Positions 35,324-44,360 of a stretch of 64,000 bases of DNA are shown here, one piece after another. Within the stretch, counting starts at the first letter, position 1, and each line of letters opens with the position of its first letter. Source of the DNA: Jeotgalibacillus alimentarius (GTDB lineage Bacteria > Bacillota > Bacilli > Bacillales > Jeotgalibacillaceae). A model generated the notes under the pieces. That model did not search any database. It had not been told where the DNA came from and was given only the letters and a program-made list of their open reading frames with translations. The stretch covers positions 31,068 through 95,067 of the forward strand of contig NZ_JXRQ01000024.1 in NCBI RefSeq assembly GCF_000829445.1, read 5' to 3'. The translations under genes and the position numbers were made by a program.

Positions 35324-36397
35324 TTAAATCACTGTTGCTGTAACAACAGAATCGTTATATCCGAATGCAGGGAACGCAAGATTTGCACCGATAGTTCTTA
35401 CACGAATAGGATTTTTATCGATATCTCTGAATACATAGATACCATTCGAATCTGTATCAACTGCATCAATCTCACTCATCAGTTCTTCAGTTGTTTTCGC
35501 CCACAGGTAGTTCCCCAGAGGACCGTCAGGAAGAAGGACAAAACGGTTTTGCGGCATCATTCGAACATTTGAGAAAGAAACACGTCCATTGGAGAGTGCC
35601 TTATTCTCAACACGAGCCTGCGTATCGTACTCTACAATCACAGGAAGATTGTGAGTATCCATGAGTGAATCAAGCTGAGCACGGTTAAGAATCGGCGGGT
35701 TCGCAGTGCCTGATGGATCACCGTGATATGCCTTTCTAAGACTCATGTTTTGCTTAAGGTACCCGATAACTTGACGTGACGCCATTGCGCGGCTTAGAAC
35801 AATCCCTTTATCACCGGCATCATTTACCCACTGCTGAATGTCATCAAGCGGAGTAGAGTTTTCTGTATCGCTCCACAGGTCCGTCCCGCTAAGCACTGGC
35901 TTTTGATCTGCTTGATATCCGAAGTCTACTGAGATTGGTGGCGCACCTGCTTCAGATACAGTTACCTTTCCAGTAGAAATCGCCTGCATTGCAATCCATT
36001 CTTTACGAGCCTTAATTGCTTGTACAGCATAAGCTGCATCATCAAGCTGAGTTCTACGGATTTCTGCAAACTCATTTGAACGAAGGCCGTTCTGAAGCAG
36101 AAGACGGACATACTTCTCATCCATTGCGCGACCGCGCTGAATCTTAGGAATAGAAATACGTTGTCCTGTAAGACCTTCACGGCTGCCGTATTCAACTTCT
36201 GTACCAAGCTCTCCGACCTGGGCCATTACAGGAAGACGAGATCCTTCACGAATAACATCTACGTTTAGCTCAGATGTTTCCTGCGCCGGGAAGAGCAGCT
36301 CAGCAAGATAGTTATTTGGTGTAACAAGGTTATTTGAATAAGTCAGTAACTCCTGACCTGAAAGAGCTTGTTCAAGATTCAATAATTCTGGTGGCAT
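35324..36397 (-). CDS. major capsid protein (gpE-like)
   Basis: Protein of 357 residues resembling the lambda gpE/major capsid protein E family with the HK97 fold. It starts with a helical arm and contains GSRLPVMAQVGELGTEVEYG. The conserved C-terminus is VFRDIDKNPIRVRTIGANLA. A scaffold gene and a decoration-like gene lie upstream, the usual order. Confidence 0.88.
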   Translation of the reverse strand: MPPELLNLEQALSGQELLTYSNNLVTPNNYLAELLFPAQETSELNVDVIREGSRLPVMAQVGELGTEVEYGSREGLTGQRISIPKIQRGRAMDEKYVRLLLQNGLRSNEFAEIRRTQLDDAAYAVQAIKARKEWIAMQAISTGKVTVSEAGAPPISVDFGYQADQKPVLSGTDLWSDTENSTPLDDIQQWVNDAGDKGIVLSRAMASRQVIGYLKQNMSLRKAYHGDPSGTANPPILNRAQLDSLMDTHNLPVIVEYDTQARVENKALSNGRVSFSNVRMMPQNRFVLLPDGPLGNYLWAKTTEELMSEIDAVDTDSNGIYVFRDIDKNPIRVRTIGANLAFPAFGYNDSVVTATVI

Positions 36398-36431
36398 TTA
36401 AACCATCCTTTCTGTTTTCAAGTTTATTTGA

Positions 36432-36803
36432 TTAAGCGAATACAATCTGAGGCATTTTGCCGCGAAGTGTAGCATCAACAGCAACAGGGATGCGCTCTGA
36501 AATCACCTTCGCAACCTCATAACCACCGACAACATGATCCCCTTCAGTTACATCTACAGTGTGCTTGAGAAGCACGGTCGGGTTCTCTGATCCGTCAGCT
36601 CCTGCTGGATCGTACGGCACGTACTTCCCACTCGCCAGCTTCGCCATGGGCATTCCCTTCGCAATGACCTTCTTTCCATCAACAGCGGTTACTGCAGCAG
36701 AATCAATCGTGATGCCATTAACTACTTCACGAACTACCTCGTAACTCGCCAGAATTTCTGCTTCACCTTCAACTACAAAGGTTGGACGGGGTTGTAAATT
36801 CAT
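36432..36803 (-). CDS. head decoration-like protein
   Basis: Protein of 123 residues, beta-rich, with PVAVDATLRGKMPQIVFA at the end and a GITIDSAAVTAVDGKKV stretch, lying between scaffold and capsid genes like gpD-type decoration proteins. The exact fold is inferred from position and composition. Confidence 0.65.
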   Translation of the reverse strand: MNLQPRPTFVVEGEAEILASYEVVREVVNGITIDSAAVTAVDGKKVIAKGMPMAKLASGKYVPYDPAGADGSENPTVLLKHTVDVTEGDHVVGGYEVAKVISERIPVAVDATLRGKMPQIVFA

Positions 36804-36828
36804 TTCTCATTCCTCCAGTTCAATTGGT

Positions 36829-37584
36829 TTATCGTTTCCACGGATCATTTACACTAGCTGTGTAAGTACCGCGGGATTGTGCTTCTTTCTTCAATTGCTC
36901 TAAACGCTCTTGCTCAGATTTACGGCTGCTTCCTGCATCTGCACCAAAGTTGCCGTTGCCCGCTTTCTTCAGAAGATGTGGCTTCTTTTTTGCCAGCGCT
37001 TCAAGAACTTCTTTGACGCCAGTAATCTCACCGTTGGCATCTTCTTTTACATCTTCAAAATCGCCGAGTTTAAGAGCATCCTCGTAATCAGCAAAGTCGA
37101 GTTCCTTTGCGGCTAGTTTTACCTCGGCTGTCAGAAGTCGCTTGAATGTCTTCTGGCGATCCTCCTGCAGTTTCTGTTCAATGATTGCATCAACATCTAC
37201 ATCTTTGTCCGGACCTTTACCGCCTTTATCACCAGTTCCACCTTCAGGATTCTTTTTAGAAGAAATTGCTTTCTCCATCGCTTCAACCGAGTCAAAGCCG
37301 AGCTGTTCGGCCAGTGCTTTCTGTCCAGCTTTTTGTGCTCGATTTAGGCGCTTATCCAATTCTTCTTTGCTGTTGAAAGTAGCAAACGGTTTGTCTTCCG
37401 GATCTGGTTTAGTTCCGGATCCTCCTTCGCCGCCTTTGTCACCACCAGATTCTCCACCTGGAGGATCACCTTCCGCAAAAAATTGAAGATTAAGCTTTAA
37501 AGGTTTTTTATCAGAAGCCTGAATTGTTTCCGGCTTTTCAAAGAGTGATTTGATGAATGTAAAGATCGCTAAATATAGTTTCAT
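36829..37584 (-). CDS. capsid scaffolding protein
   Basis: Protein of 251 residues of the DUF4355/phage scaffold type. The motif KLNLQFFAEGD, usual at the very start of such proteins, is here preceded by a 28-residue extension with a hydrophobic patch. A Gly/Asp-rich linker, a long coiled coil (80-230) and a basic C-terminus that should contact the shell follow. AGGAGG lies before the ATG, so the extension is probably real. Confidence 0.82.
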   Translation of the reverse strand: MKLYLAIFTFIKSLFEKPETIQASDKKPLKLNLQFFAEGDPPGGESGGDKGGEGGSGTKPDPEDKPFATFNSKEELDKRLNRAQKAGQKALAEQLGFDSVEAMEKAISSKKNPEGGTGDKGGKGPDKDVDVDAIIEQKLQEDRQKTFKRLLTAEVKLAAKELDFADYEDALKLGDFEDVKEDANGEITGVKEVLEALAKKKPHLLKKAGNGNFGADAGSSRKSEQERLEQLKKEAQSRGTYTASVNDPWKR

Positions 37585-37754
37585 ATTGCCTCCTGTTTAA
37601 GGTCGTCAGTATGACCATGGTTTCCTTCACAGCTTTTAATGCCATCAGCAAGTTCTGGGCAGGCTTCTCACGCTCAGCCGGCGAGATGGCGGATCACCTC
37701 TCATTCATGATTTAGATGTTCTCGAAACCACTCGATCCACCTCCTCAAATACAT

Positions 37755-37781
37755 AATAAAAAGCACCCTGCATGGATGCTT
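37755..37781 (-). terminator. intrinsic terminator/attenuator
   Basis: Arms AGCACCC and GGATGCT form a hairpin followed on the minus strand by TTTTT. It sits right after the small gene ending at 37780 and before the scaffold gene. The 170 bases between it and the scaffold start hold no supported gene. Confidence 0.65.
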
Positions 37782-37968
37782 AGATTCTTTTGCTATTCTT
37801 TTTCACAAACCCCTGCCATTCTTTTAAACGGTGATCTCTCAATTCTTTTGGACCTTCATCAATTGCTGATTTCAAACGGCGTGCTTCCTGTCCATACAGA
37901 GCAGCGCAGACACGACGGCAATCACATTTCTTTTGTTTAGTCGGGCAACGCCCAGTACTAATATCCAT
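37780..37968 (-). CDS. small cysteine-containing head-region protein
   Basis: Protein of 62 residues with CPTKQKKCDCRRVC, four cysteines that could bind a metal, and a basic helical end. Its start overlaps the minor capsid stop. Similar short proteins follow minor capsid genes in other siphoviruses; function unknown. Confidence 0.6.
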   Translation of the reverse strand: MDISTGRCPTKQKKCDCRRVCAALYGQEARRLKSAIDEGPKELRDHRLKEWQGFVKKNSKRI

Positions 37969-39017
37969 CAGGTACCACTCCCCTCACTCAGAATGAAGCC
38001 AAACTTTCTAAAGTCCGCCTGCCACTCCTGGTACCTTGCTGTGTTTCTGGTCTTGTGACTTGAGAAAGTCTTCAAGTCCGGCAGGTCCGGCATACGTGAT
38101 TTGTATTTAATCCATTGCTTGCGAGTCTCATTCTTTCGTGATTTCTCCCGCTGCAGTTGATTGTATCGATCAATATCTTTTTGAGTCCGATTATCCGCAA
38201 AAGGTCTATTTGACCTATTGATCATATCCATCACTTCTTTTGAATCCCGCATCTCTTCATTCCAGGGATAAGTGCTGTGAACACAATGACTGTGATACGG
38301 TGGTCTACGGTCAAGTGTTGGGAACCTGCTGTCTCTACCACTGATAGAATACACACGGCCCTGAAACTGAGCACATAAAGCGCAGGTAATCCCCACGCTG
38401 TTAACCCGGACCAGGTCCTGACCGTTATCTCTCATTCGATTAATGCGACCATCAACATGTGCTTTCCGCTGATGATACTGGATCGTACCGGCCATATACT
38501 TCTCAACAGGAATGCGTGCGCCGTTACTTGCAACCACTCCGGTAATGCCCCGTTCAGTCGCCTCAGCAATTGCTTTCTGAGTAGCCTGCTTCCTAGTCAC
38601 CCCTTCAACAAGTGAGCGCTGATTGGCTTTCTGCACGATTGATTCAATACGCTCTTTTGCATCCTTGCTCATGTTGTCAGATGCTTCAAGAATTGAATAG
38701 AAGGCTTCATCCAGTGTTTCCTGAACAGCTTCTTTATGGATCTTCGTTTTGAATGAGGCCTCAATATTGTCGAACCCTTCTATTCTCATTTCCTCAGTAG
38801 CTTCTTTGGATCCGGCCCTATATGCAGCTTCGATGATCTCAACTACAATACCGGATACATCACCGTTCAAAGTAGAGATGATTACACCAATCTGCTTCAA
38901 TAATTCAAGCTGCCGGCGCTTCGCCAGACCTCCAGTCATGCTTTGGATCAGCGCAAGCATATCAAATGAGGCTACCTCGTACATCGCGATAAGTTCTTCA
39001 ACCTTCTTCTCATCCAT
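37968..39017 (-). CDS. minor capsid protein 2 (head morphogenesis)
   Basis: Protein of 349 residues of the phage minor capsid protein 2 family (SPP1 gp7-related morphogenesis). The helical N-terminal half is followed by VRVNSVGITCALCAQFQG, GRVYSISGRDSRFPTLDRRP and YHSHCVHS, the Cys/His-rich core. It associates with the portal. Its start overlaps the portal stop by one base. Confidence 0.85.
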   Translation of the reverse strand: MDEKKVEELIAMYEVASFDMLALIQSMTGGLAKRRQLELLKQIGVIISTLNGDVSGIVVEIIEAAYRAGSKEATEEMRIEGFDNIEASFKTKIHKEAVQETLDEAFYSILEASDNMSKDAKERIESIVQKANQRSLVEGVTRKQATQKAIAEATERGITGVVASNGARIPVEKYMAGTIQYHQRKAHVDGRINRMRDNGQDLVRVNSVGITCALCAQFQGRVYSISGRDSRFPTLDRRPPYHSHCVHSTYPWNEEMRDSKEVMDMINRSNRPFADNRTQKDIDRYNQLQREKSRKNETRKQWIKYKSRMPDLPDLKTFSSHKTRNTARYQEWQADFRKFGFILSEGSGT

Positions 39018-40531
39018 TATGCATCATCTCCAATAGTGGTCCGCGGCGGCTGAGTGAATGTTGGATTCATACCATCTGTTGCTTGCTCATCTTGAATCTT
39101 CTGTACCTCAGTCGTGATTGCCTGTTCAGACCAATCAGGATGTAGATTTCGTACAGTAGTTTCAAGTGATTGAACACCGTCTGCATACTTCTTGGACTCT
39201 TCTTCACCAGTCTCAGCTTCTGCTTTAGGCAGCATGTCTTTCCATTCCACAACCGGATCTTTCAGTTCATAGTCAGTACCACCTAAAGCATTCTCTAAGA
39301 TGGTGCACTTTCGAAGCGCGTCTTTAATCGCTGTATCAAATCTATCGCGAATTGCTTCAGCTTTTATCACCGACTGGATCCATTCGTAAAGAATCGCTTT
39401 AGCAGAAAGACTCCCACCTGCTTCACCGAGTCCGACCGCAGTAGCAGCTGTCTTTGAAACAGCCATCATATAATCGATCAGCCTAGAAACATGCTTAAAG
39501 GATTGCTCTGTCTGAGCGTTCCATGTGATGTACATCGGCACAGCACCATTCTTTTCATCGTAGCTCACAACTTCAAGATCAGCGTTTCGGACAAATCTTG
39601 AACGATAATTCTTTTGATTTTCGTTTGCTACGCTGTCCCACAAAGCCCGGGGAATAGCCAGTTTCGGTTTACCATGCTTTTCAAAGACCACTGAATCACG
39701 AGTAATGGTCCAGTTAATCTCTTCCTGCATCTCCACAATATTGCGGAGACCAGAACGGCCGCGCTTATGTCTCAGCGTTTCATCATTGGTGATGAGGCCA
39801 CACATCAATTCGTTCACATCGTTAAGAATTACTGACTGTTCTTCTGTCAGACCATAATCACTAGCGTACTCAGCAAAATCAATTTCACCTTTAACCTGAT
39901 CGCCTTTCATTTCAAAAACATGCTGCGTCAGCTGAAGGGTCCCGTCAATAAGACGTTGCCTTTCGACTCGGAGATATTCATCATCACCACGCACATCTCG
40001 CCAGGAGATATCAGCGCCCATTCCATCATCATGCTCGAAGTACTGGTCAGCCAGCTCCCAATCGAACCAAACGCCTTTTGCATCTTTACGTCGGATTCGG
40101 TATGCAATAGCACCGTCTACTTGATGCTGCACAATGGAAGCCCACAGCTTATCTTTTACTTTAGAGATTCTGGCCGTCGATTCTATAAACTCAAGAAACT
40201 GCTTATCATCTTCACTGTCAGCCGAGATATTCCCCAATGAACGATTGATCAAGTCAGCTGGCAGTTCTGCTACAGCAGAGGCGAGATTGACTACAACATA
40301 ATGATTAACTGAATTCTGTGCTGCACGTCTTTTCTTGAGGTCGCGCAGGTACTTATATTTGGAACGTTTAAGATCTTCTTTGCTGACAGCAGCTTCTGTC
40401 CCGATTTCTTTTGCTCTCGGGAAGATGTCAGCATGGTTTCCATCGTATAGATCACGAAAGAACTCCATATAGTCCAGCTCCGTTTCAAACGGACTTGGGG
40501 GAAATGATTGATTAGCATATTCGATCGTCAT
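39017..40531 (-). CDS. portal protein (SPP1 gp6-like)
   Basis: Portal of 504 residues. The N-terminal part contains RDLYDGNHADIFPRAKEIG and the middle VIVNDE-like stem segment (QSVILNDVNELMCGLITNDE). The crown region is GLGEAGGSLSAKAILYEW. Portals form dodecameric DNA-translocating rings. It lies directly after the terminase large subunit. Confidence 0.9.
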   Translation of the reverse strand: MTIEYANQSFPPSPFETELDYMEFFRDLYDGNHADIFPRAKEIGTEAAVSKEDLKRSKYKYLRDLKKRRAAQNSVNHYVVVNLASAVAELPADLINRSLGNISADSEDDKQFLEFIESTARISKVKDKLWASIVQHQVDGAIAYRIRRKDAKGVWFDWELADQYFEHDDGMGADISWRDVRGDDEYLRVERQRLIDGTLQLTQHVFEMKGDQVKGEIDFAEYASDYGLTEEQSVILNDVNELMCGLITNDETLRHKRGRSGLRNIVEMQEEINWTITRDSVVFEKHGKPKLAIPRALWDSVANENQKNYRSRFVRNADLEVVSYDEKNGAVPMYITWNAQTEQSFKHVSRLIDYMMAVSKTAATAVGLGEAGGSLSAKAILYEWIQSVIKAEAIRDRFDTAIKDALRKCTILENALGGTDYELKDPVVEWKDMLPKAEAETGEEESKKYADGVQSLETTVRNLHPDWSEQAITTEVQKIQDEQATDGMNPTFTQPPRTTIGDDA

Positions 40532-40545
40532 ACTCTCACCTCTTC

Positions 40546-41883
40546 CTACCAGCCTGCAGGTCTTTCATTCGTCCAATCAAGTTGTCCAGATAGGACCGTG
40601 TGAATTGGATATCTCAATGCGTCCAGGCAGTGATCATTTTCTTTTTTGGGTTTATCTTCACCACGCGTTTGTGCTTTCTCATCCCAAATGTATGAAGAAA
40701 ACTCACGCAGCGTTTCTTTGCAATCTTTATGGATGTACAATCTGTTGTGCTCGAGCAAATTACTCACGGTCTGAATACCATCGAGTACAGCATTATCTGC
40801 CTGCTGCGGATAAACGCCATCCTGATTCAGCTGAGCAATTAATGGTGTAGCTGACGGATCTACATAAACAGTTGCATAAGGATAACCCTCCATGAACTCT
40901 TTCAAATCCTGAGAATACATACTCACTGTCTTCTGTCTGCTTTCTTTTCGACCGTTATGGTAATACTCCTTGATAACGTAAAAAACCTCACCAGCGCGTC
41001 CTATGAGTAGGAATGTGGTGGGGTTATTTGTACCGAAGTCGATACCGACAAAGAACTCATCGATAAGAACATCTAACTTACTATAGACATGCTGCTCTTT
41101 CTTGAACATGTCGTATATGATTCCTTCAGCCAGTACCCATAAGCCGAGTATGTAACGCTGAAAGAAAATACCTTTGTACATTCGCTTGTAACGATCTTTC
41201 ACTTTGTCAGATAGCGAAAGATTATCATCCATGGTGAAATGAATATGCAGCATGTTCTTTTCTACAAGCTGCTCAAGCCATTCGAGCTTAAACCAATGAT
41301 ACGGGCCGGCCGGGTTACAGTTGAACCAATACTTAGAACCTTCAACAGAACAACGTGCAGTCGCCTGCTTCACGAAGCTTTCCGGCATCAGTGCCACTTC
41401 ATCAAAGAACATGCCAGCAAGTGTAATACCCTGAATCAGATCCTGACTGGATTCGTCTTTCCCGCCGAAAATATAAAAGTAATTGACCTTACCCTTATAT
41501 GAAATGGTCAGGTAGTTCTCAGCTCGATGATCCTTAACCTGGTACCCTCTTGCTTTTAACATTCTCTTCAATGGAGTAATTACGTTTCTTCTCAGAGCCC
41601 CGATTGTCTTTCCAGACATACCAAGATTCTCTTCCTCGAAGGTATCCATCGCCCACATGACATAGGACAGCGACATCACGACTGTTTTGCCGGCACGAAC
41701 TGAACCATCACAGATGATTCCGTCCTTATCTTTATGCGGAGAGTCTTTCCGCCACCAGGTCAGCACTTGCTTCTGCTTTAAAGAGAATGGTTTGAATTTG
41801 AACGGCGCTGGCTTTTTCTTCTTATTCGCTTTTTTCGTTAAAAAAGAAAACTGCTTAACTGTCTTCTTCGGTAGAGTGATCAT
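40546..41883 (-). CDS. terL: terminase large subunit
   Basis: DNA packaging motor of 445 residues. The ATPase domain has Walker A GSVRAGKTVVM and Walker B GMFFDEVALMP. The nuclease domain begins FVGIDFGTNNPTT with catalytic Asp and contains a later VDPSATPLIAQL and DHCLDALRY. The ATG at 41883 follows GGAGGTG by 7 bases. The gene overlaps terS by 29 bases, which suggests coupling. Confidence 0.93.
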   Translation of the reverse strand: MITLPKKTVKQFSFLTKKANKKKKPAPFKFKPFSLKQKQVLTWWRKDSPHKDKDGIICDGSVRAGKTVVMSLSYVMWAMDTFEEENLGMSGKTIGALRRNVITPLKRMLKARGYQVKDHRAENYLTISYKGKVNYFYIFGGKDESSQDLIQGITLAGMFFDEVALMPESFVKQATARCSVEGSKYWFNCNPAGPYHWFKLEWLEQLVEKNMLHIHFTMDDNLSLSDKVKDRYKRMYKGIFFQRYILGLWVLAEGIIYDMFKKEQHVYSKLDVLIDEFFVGIDFGTNNPTTFLLIGRAGEVFYVIKEYYHNGRKESRQKTVSMYSQDLKEFMEGYPYATVYVDPSATPLIAQLNQDGVYPQQADNAVLDGIQTVSNLLEHNRLYIHKDCKETLREFSSYIWDEKAQTRGEDKPKKENDHCLDALRYPIHTVLSGQLDWTNERPAGW

Positions 41884-42745
41884 CTCCCCACACCTCCGAA
41901 GTCGTAGCATTCAATGCATCTTCAAAACCATCATCTTCATATTCATCTGGATCCTCGCTGCCAAACACTTTATGATGAGCAATGCGCAGCTTCTCTTCCT
42001 CAACTTGGCGCTTAAATTTATCCGGGAACAGGTCGAAGTACAGCGACAGTTTATCAAGTGCTTTCATCTTGTCAGCCAGCTTAACCGCAATGCCGTCTTT
42101 ACCCTGCTTGATCTCTGTAATGATCGTACCGTCCACTACATCAGAAGAATTGAAGTCCACAAAGTTTTCTTCTCGGGTGATCTGCTGACCTTTCTCATCA
42201 ACCAACGGACCAAAAGCACCCATGACAGGCACTTCTCTTCGCCCGAACGTGGCGTAGTCAGTGGCATCAGCAAAGGCGATTTTGATGTACTTATCAAGTA
42301 CGTCCATTGCATCGATGAAGAGGCCCTGCCGCATGCTGTCTTTTATAGCCCGGATCTCTTTCGCAACCTTAGCATTTCTCAGCAATCGTGAGCCCTCTAC
42401 ATGAGCACTGTCTGGTGCATACCCGGCATTGATAGCAGCATTGGTAGCATTGAAGCTTTTAACGTAATACAAACAGAAAAGCCTCTGTCTATCAGTGAGT
42501 TCATCACTTTCAACAGGGGGCTCTAACTTAGGTACACTCTTCTTCTTTTTCGGCTTCGGTTTGTTTGTAGTACTACATTCATCTTTTTGCAGTACTGCAT
42601 TCCATTCATCGCGACTTTTCCATGCGCTGATCGTCTTTTCAGGCACATCAAGCATTTCAGCTAAAGCTCTATTTGTAATGTCACCGTTTTTTGATTTCCA
42701 TATTTCAAATGCTTTATCTCTATTCGGATCTCTTGCTCTGGGCAT
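41855..42745 (-). CDS. terS: terminase small subunit
   Basis: Protein of 296 residues of the PBSX-type terminase small subunit family. It has an N-terminal HTH (ITNRALAEMLDVPEKTISAW), a Lys-rich linker and the Terminase_2 core with LTDRQRLFCLYYVKSFNATN. It recognises phage DNA for packaging and stimulates TerL. It is the first gene of the head operon, after a terminator. Confidence 0.9.
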   Translation of the reverse strand: MPRARDPNRDKAFEIWKSKNGDITNRALAEMLDVPEKTISAWKSRDEWNAVLQKDECSTTNKPKPKKKKSVPKLEPPVESDELTDRQRLFCLYYVKSFNATNAAINAGYAPDSAHVEGSRLLRNAKVAKEIRAIKDSMRQGLFIDAMDVLDKYIKIAFADATDYATFGRREVPVMGAFGPLVDEKGQQITREENFVDFNSSDVVDGTIITEIKQGKDGIAVKLADKMKALDKLSLYFDLFPDKFKRQVEEEKLRIAHHKVFGSEDPDEYEDDGFEDALNATTSEVWGDDHSTEEDS

Positions 42746-42793
42746 TTACATAGCACCTACCCCCTACTCGCCTTGAGTTATTTTTAGAAAAAG

Positions 42794-42816
42794 AAAAAAG
42801 CACCCCGGAGGATGCT
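42794..42816 (-). terminator. intrinsic terminator upstream of terS
   Basis: Arms AGCACC and GGATGCT (one G-T pair) followed on the minus strand by TTTTTTC. It separates the bactofilin-like gene from the packaging genes. Confidence 0.65.
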
Positions 42817-42835
42817 GTGAAAATAGTTTCTATAG

Positions 42836-43132
42836 CTATCGTTCTATTATTGCATCTTTATCAATCAAGTTAGTACCTTGTTCTTTGATTAGTTTCCCAT
42901 CAATAACTCCATATACTTCCAAAGAACCACCTTTATTTATTACATCACCACTTACTGTGCCGCGAATGTATACATTTGTATTTTCATATAGAGTAATATC
43001 GCCAACGACCATTCCGCTTAGAATAAATTCGGCAGAACCAATCACTTGAACGTCACCTACTATCATCCCTCGGAGCACAGTGTCTTCCTCTATCTCGATA
43101 TTATCTTCAATTTTACCTTCAATTTCCTTCAT
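42836..43132 (-). CDS. bactofilin-like polymer-forming protein
   Basis: Protein of 98 residues made of short beta-helix rungs such as DTVLRGMIVGDVQVIGSAEF, NTNVYIRGTVSGDVINKGG and LEVYGVIDGK. This is the pattern of bactofilin/polymer-forming cytoskeletal proteins, but it is shorter than cellular ones and lacks membrane anchors. GGGGGAATT precedes the ATG. A phage role is unknown; filament formation is inferred. Confidence 0.7.
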   Translation of the reverse strand: MKEIEGKIEDNIEIEEDTVLRGMIVGDVQVIGSAEFILSGMVVGDITLYENTNVYIRGTVSGDVINKGGSLEVYGVIDGKLIKEQGTNLIDKDAIIER

Positions 43133-43185
43133 GTTAATTCCCCCTTTATTATCAGATACGACAAATAAGAGGAAATTCCTTCTTT

Positions 43186-43623
43186 TTATTCAAGAGAACC
43201 CCTATATTTCTGATTCAGTCCTGCATATGCAAATAACTCACCGTTCTGATCCTCGATCTCTTCAAATCCATACCGCAGCAACCAGCGATAAGCTCTCATT
43301 CTCTTATCATCTTCCCATTCAATCAGCAGGATCTCATTCTCTTTCAATCGGTCTACAAAATCTAAGATAATATCCTTCGTGATCATTAAGCCGGTAAGAC
43401 CACAATCACCAGTACTTTCAATTCGATTATCCTTACATTTCATATACCAATCATTTGCCTGTCTACGAGTTTTAGAGATCATTACACCCATTCTCCAGGC
43501 ATTCATTTGTCTGTCTTCAAATTCAAGAGGCTTTTTAGAAAAATACACATTTAAAAGCTGTTGGTTCGGCAATTCTATGCAGTGTCTAATCTCACGTTTA
43601 CGCCTAGCAACTAAATTGTGCAT
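43186..43623 (-). CDS. hypothetical late-region protein
   Basis: Protein of 145 residues starting MHNLVARRKREIRHCIELPN. Alternating strands and helices without a recognised catalytic motif. AGGAGG precedes the ATG at 43623 by 8 bases; the longer frame from 43656 overlaps a terminator and is unlikely. Function unknown. Confidence 0.6.
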   Translation of the reverse strand: MHNLVARRKREIRHCIELPNQQLLNVYFSKKPLEFEDRQMNAWRMGVMISKTRRQANDWYMKCKDNRIESTGDCGLTGLMITKDIILDFVDRLKENEILLIEWEDDKRMRAYRWLLRYGFEEIEDQNGELFAYAGLNQKYRGSLE

Positions 43624-43654
43624 TTCAAAACCTCCTGCCTCCTCTAAACCATAC

Positions 43655-43685
43655 AAAAAAGACCACTCTTTTTATCGAGTGGTCT
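43655..43685 (-). terminator. intrinsic terminator in the late leader
   Basis: Perfect arms GACCACTC and GAGTGGTC are followed on the minus strand by TTTTTT. It lies about 100 bases downstream of the predicted late promoter. Confidence 0.85.
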
Positions 43686-43787
43686 CAACGGAGTGAGGGG
43701 TTTATGTTTGGGTCTAAACCGGAGGTTGCTCTTTACGATCGCACTCATAAGCATAAGCGCGACCTAACAGCCGTCCGACCTACCCAC

Positions 43788-43865
43788 ATTATAAGCAGAA
43801 AAATCACATGGATGCATCTAGTGTCAGTAAATGCACCTAGTGTAAAGTAGTGTAAAGTACTGTCG
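43788..43865 (-). promoter_or_regulatory. putative activator-dependent late promoter
   Basis: On the minus strand a perfect TATAAT (43793 to 43788) has no matching -35 hexamer. Upstream are tandem 10-base repeats: TAGTGTAAAG at 43838 and 43848, a variant TACTGT at 43858 and another TAGTGT at 43819. The ArpU-like activator gene ends at once beyond them. This arrangement suggests an activator-binding array in place of a -35 box. The rest of the 210-base gap is an apparently untranslated leader. Confidence 0.6.
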
Positions 43866-43867
43866 GG

Positions 43868-44338
43868 TTAATCAAGATACATGATCTTAGCGAGCTCTCT
43901 CACCGCTGAACGCTTGATCTCTTGTATAGTCTGACGGCTTACATTTAACTCTTGAGCAAGTTCATTTGCTTTCAGACCATCCAGTATCCCCTCAATCACC
44001 AGACGCTCTCTTTCATTTGCTAATGCAGCTGCAGACTGATCAATTAGTTCAATCTTCTTTTTATATCGCTGATGTCTTTCCCATACTCTCATCTGTTTCT
44101 TGGCAGCATTGAAAGTAGGGTCCGAAATGCCATACGGTGCTTTCGGCAAGCTTGATTCAATGCCGTACTTCGCTGTAGCAGCTGCCGGCAGATCGCCTGC
44201 TGACTGATTACTTCTATTTTCAGAACTATATTTTCGAACCTTAATACTCATCCACTCATAGTCACGCAAATCATCATGCACTCTCTGAATCGCCTCAACA
44301 ATTGTATCTACCTGGTCATATGTTAATTGTTTTTCCAT
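43868..44338 (-). CDS. ArpU-family late transcription activator
   Basis: Protein of 156 residues of the ArpU/RinA-like group. The N-terminus is helical, and the C-terminus is a sigma-70 region 4-type HTH: LANERERLVIEGILDGLKAN followed by ELNVSRQTIQEIKRSAVREL. Such proteins switch on phage head, tail and lysis genes. It is the last gene before the packaging block and is followed by repeats suited to its binding. Confidence 0.82.
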   Translation of the reverse strand: MEKQLTYDQVDTIVEAIQRVHDDLRDYEWMSIKVRKYSSENRSNQSAGDLPAAATAKYGIESSLPKAPYGISDPTFNAAKKQMRVWERHQRYKKKIELIDQSAAALANERERLVIEGILDGLKANELAQELNVSRQTIQEIKRSAVRELAKIMYLD

Positions 44339-44360
44339 CCTTACATTCCCCCTCAGAAAT

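Noticed and set aside
37585..37754. Small gene between the scaffold and the 62-residue protein
   Set aside because: All frames on the minus strand either stop early or lack a ribosome site; a 30-codon open stretch overlapping the scaffold start is not supported.
43690..43785. tRNA gene in the late leader
   Set aside because: No acceptor stem pairing and no GTTCGAATC-type T loop could be found on either strand.
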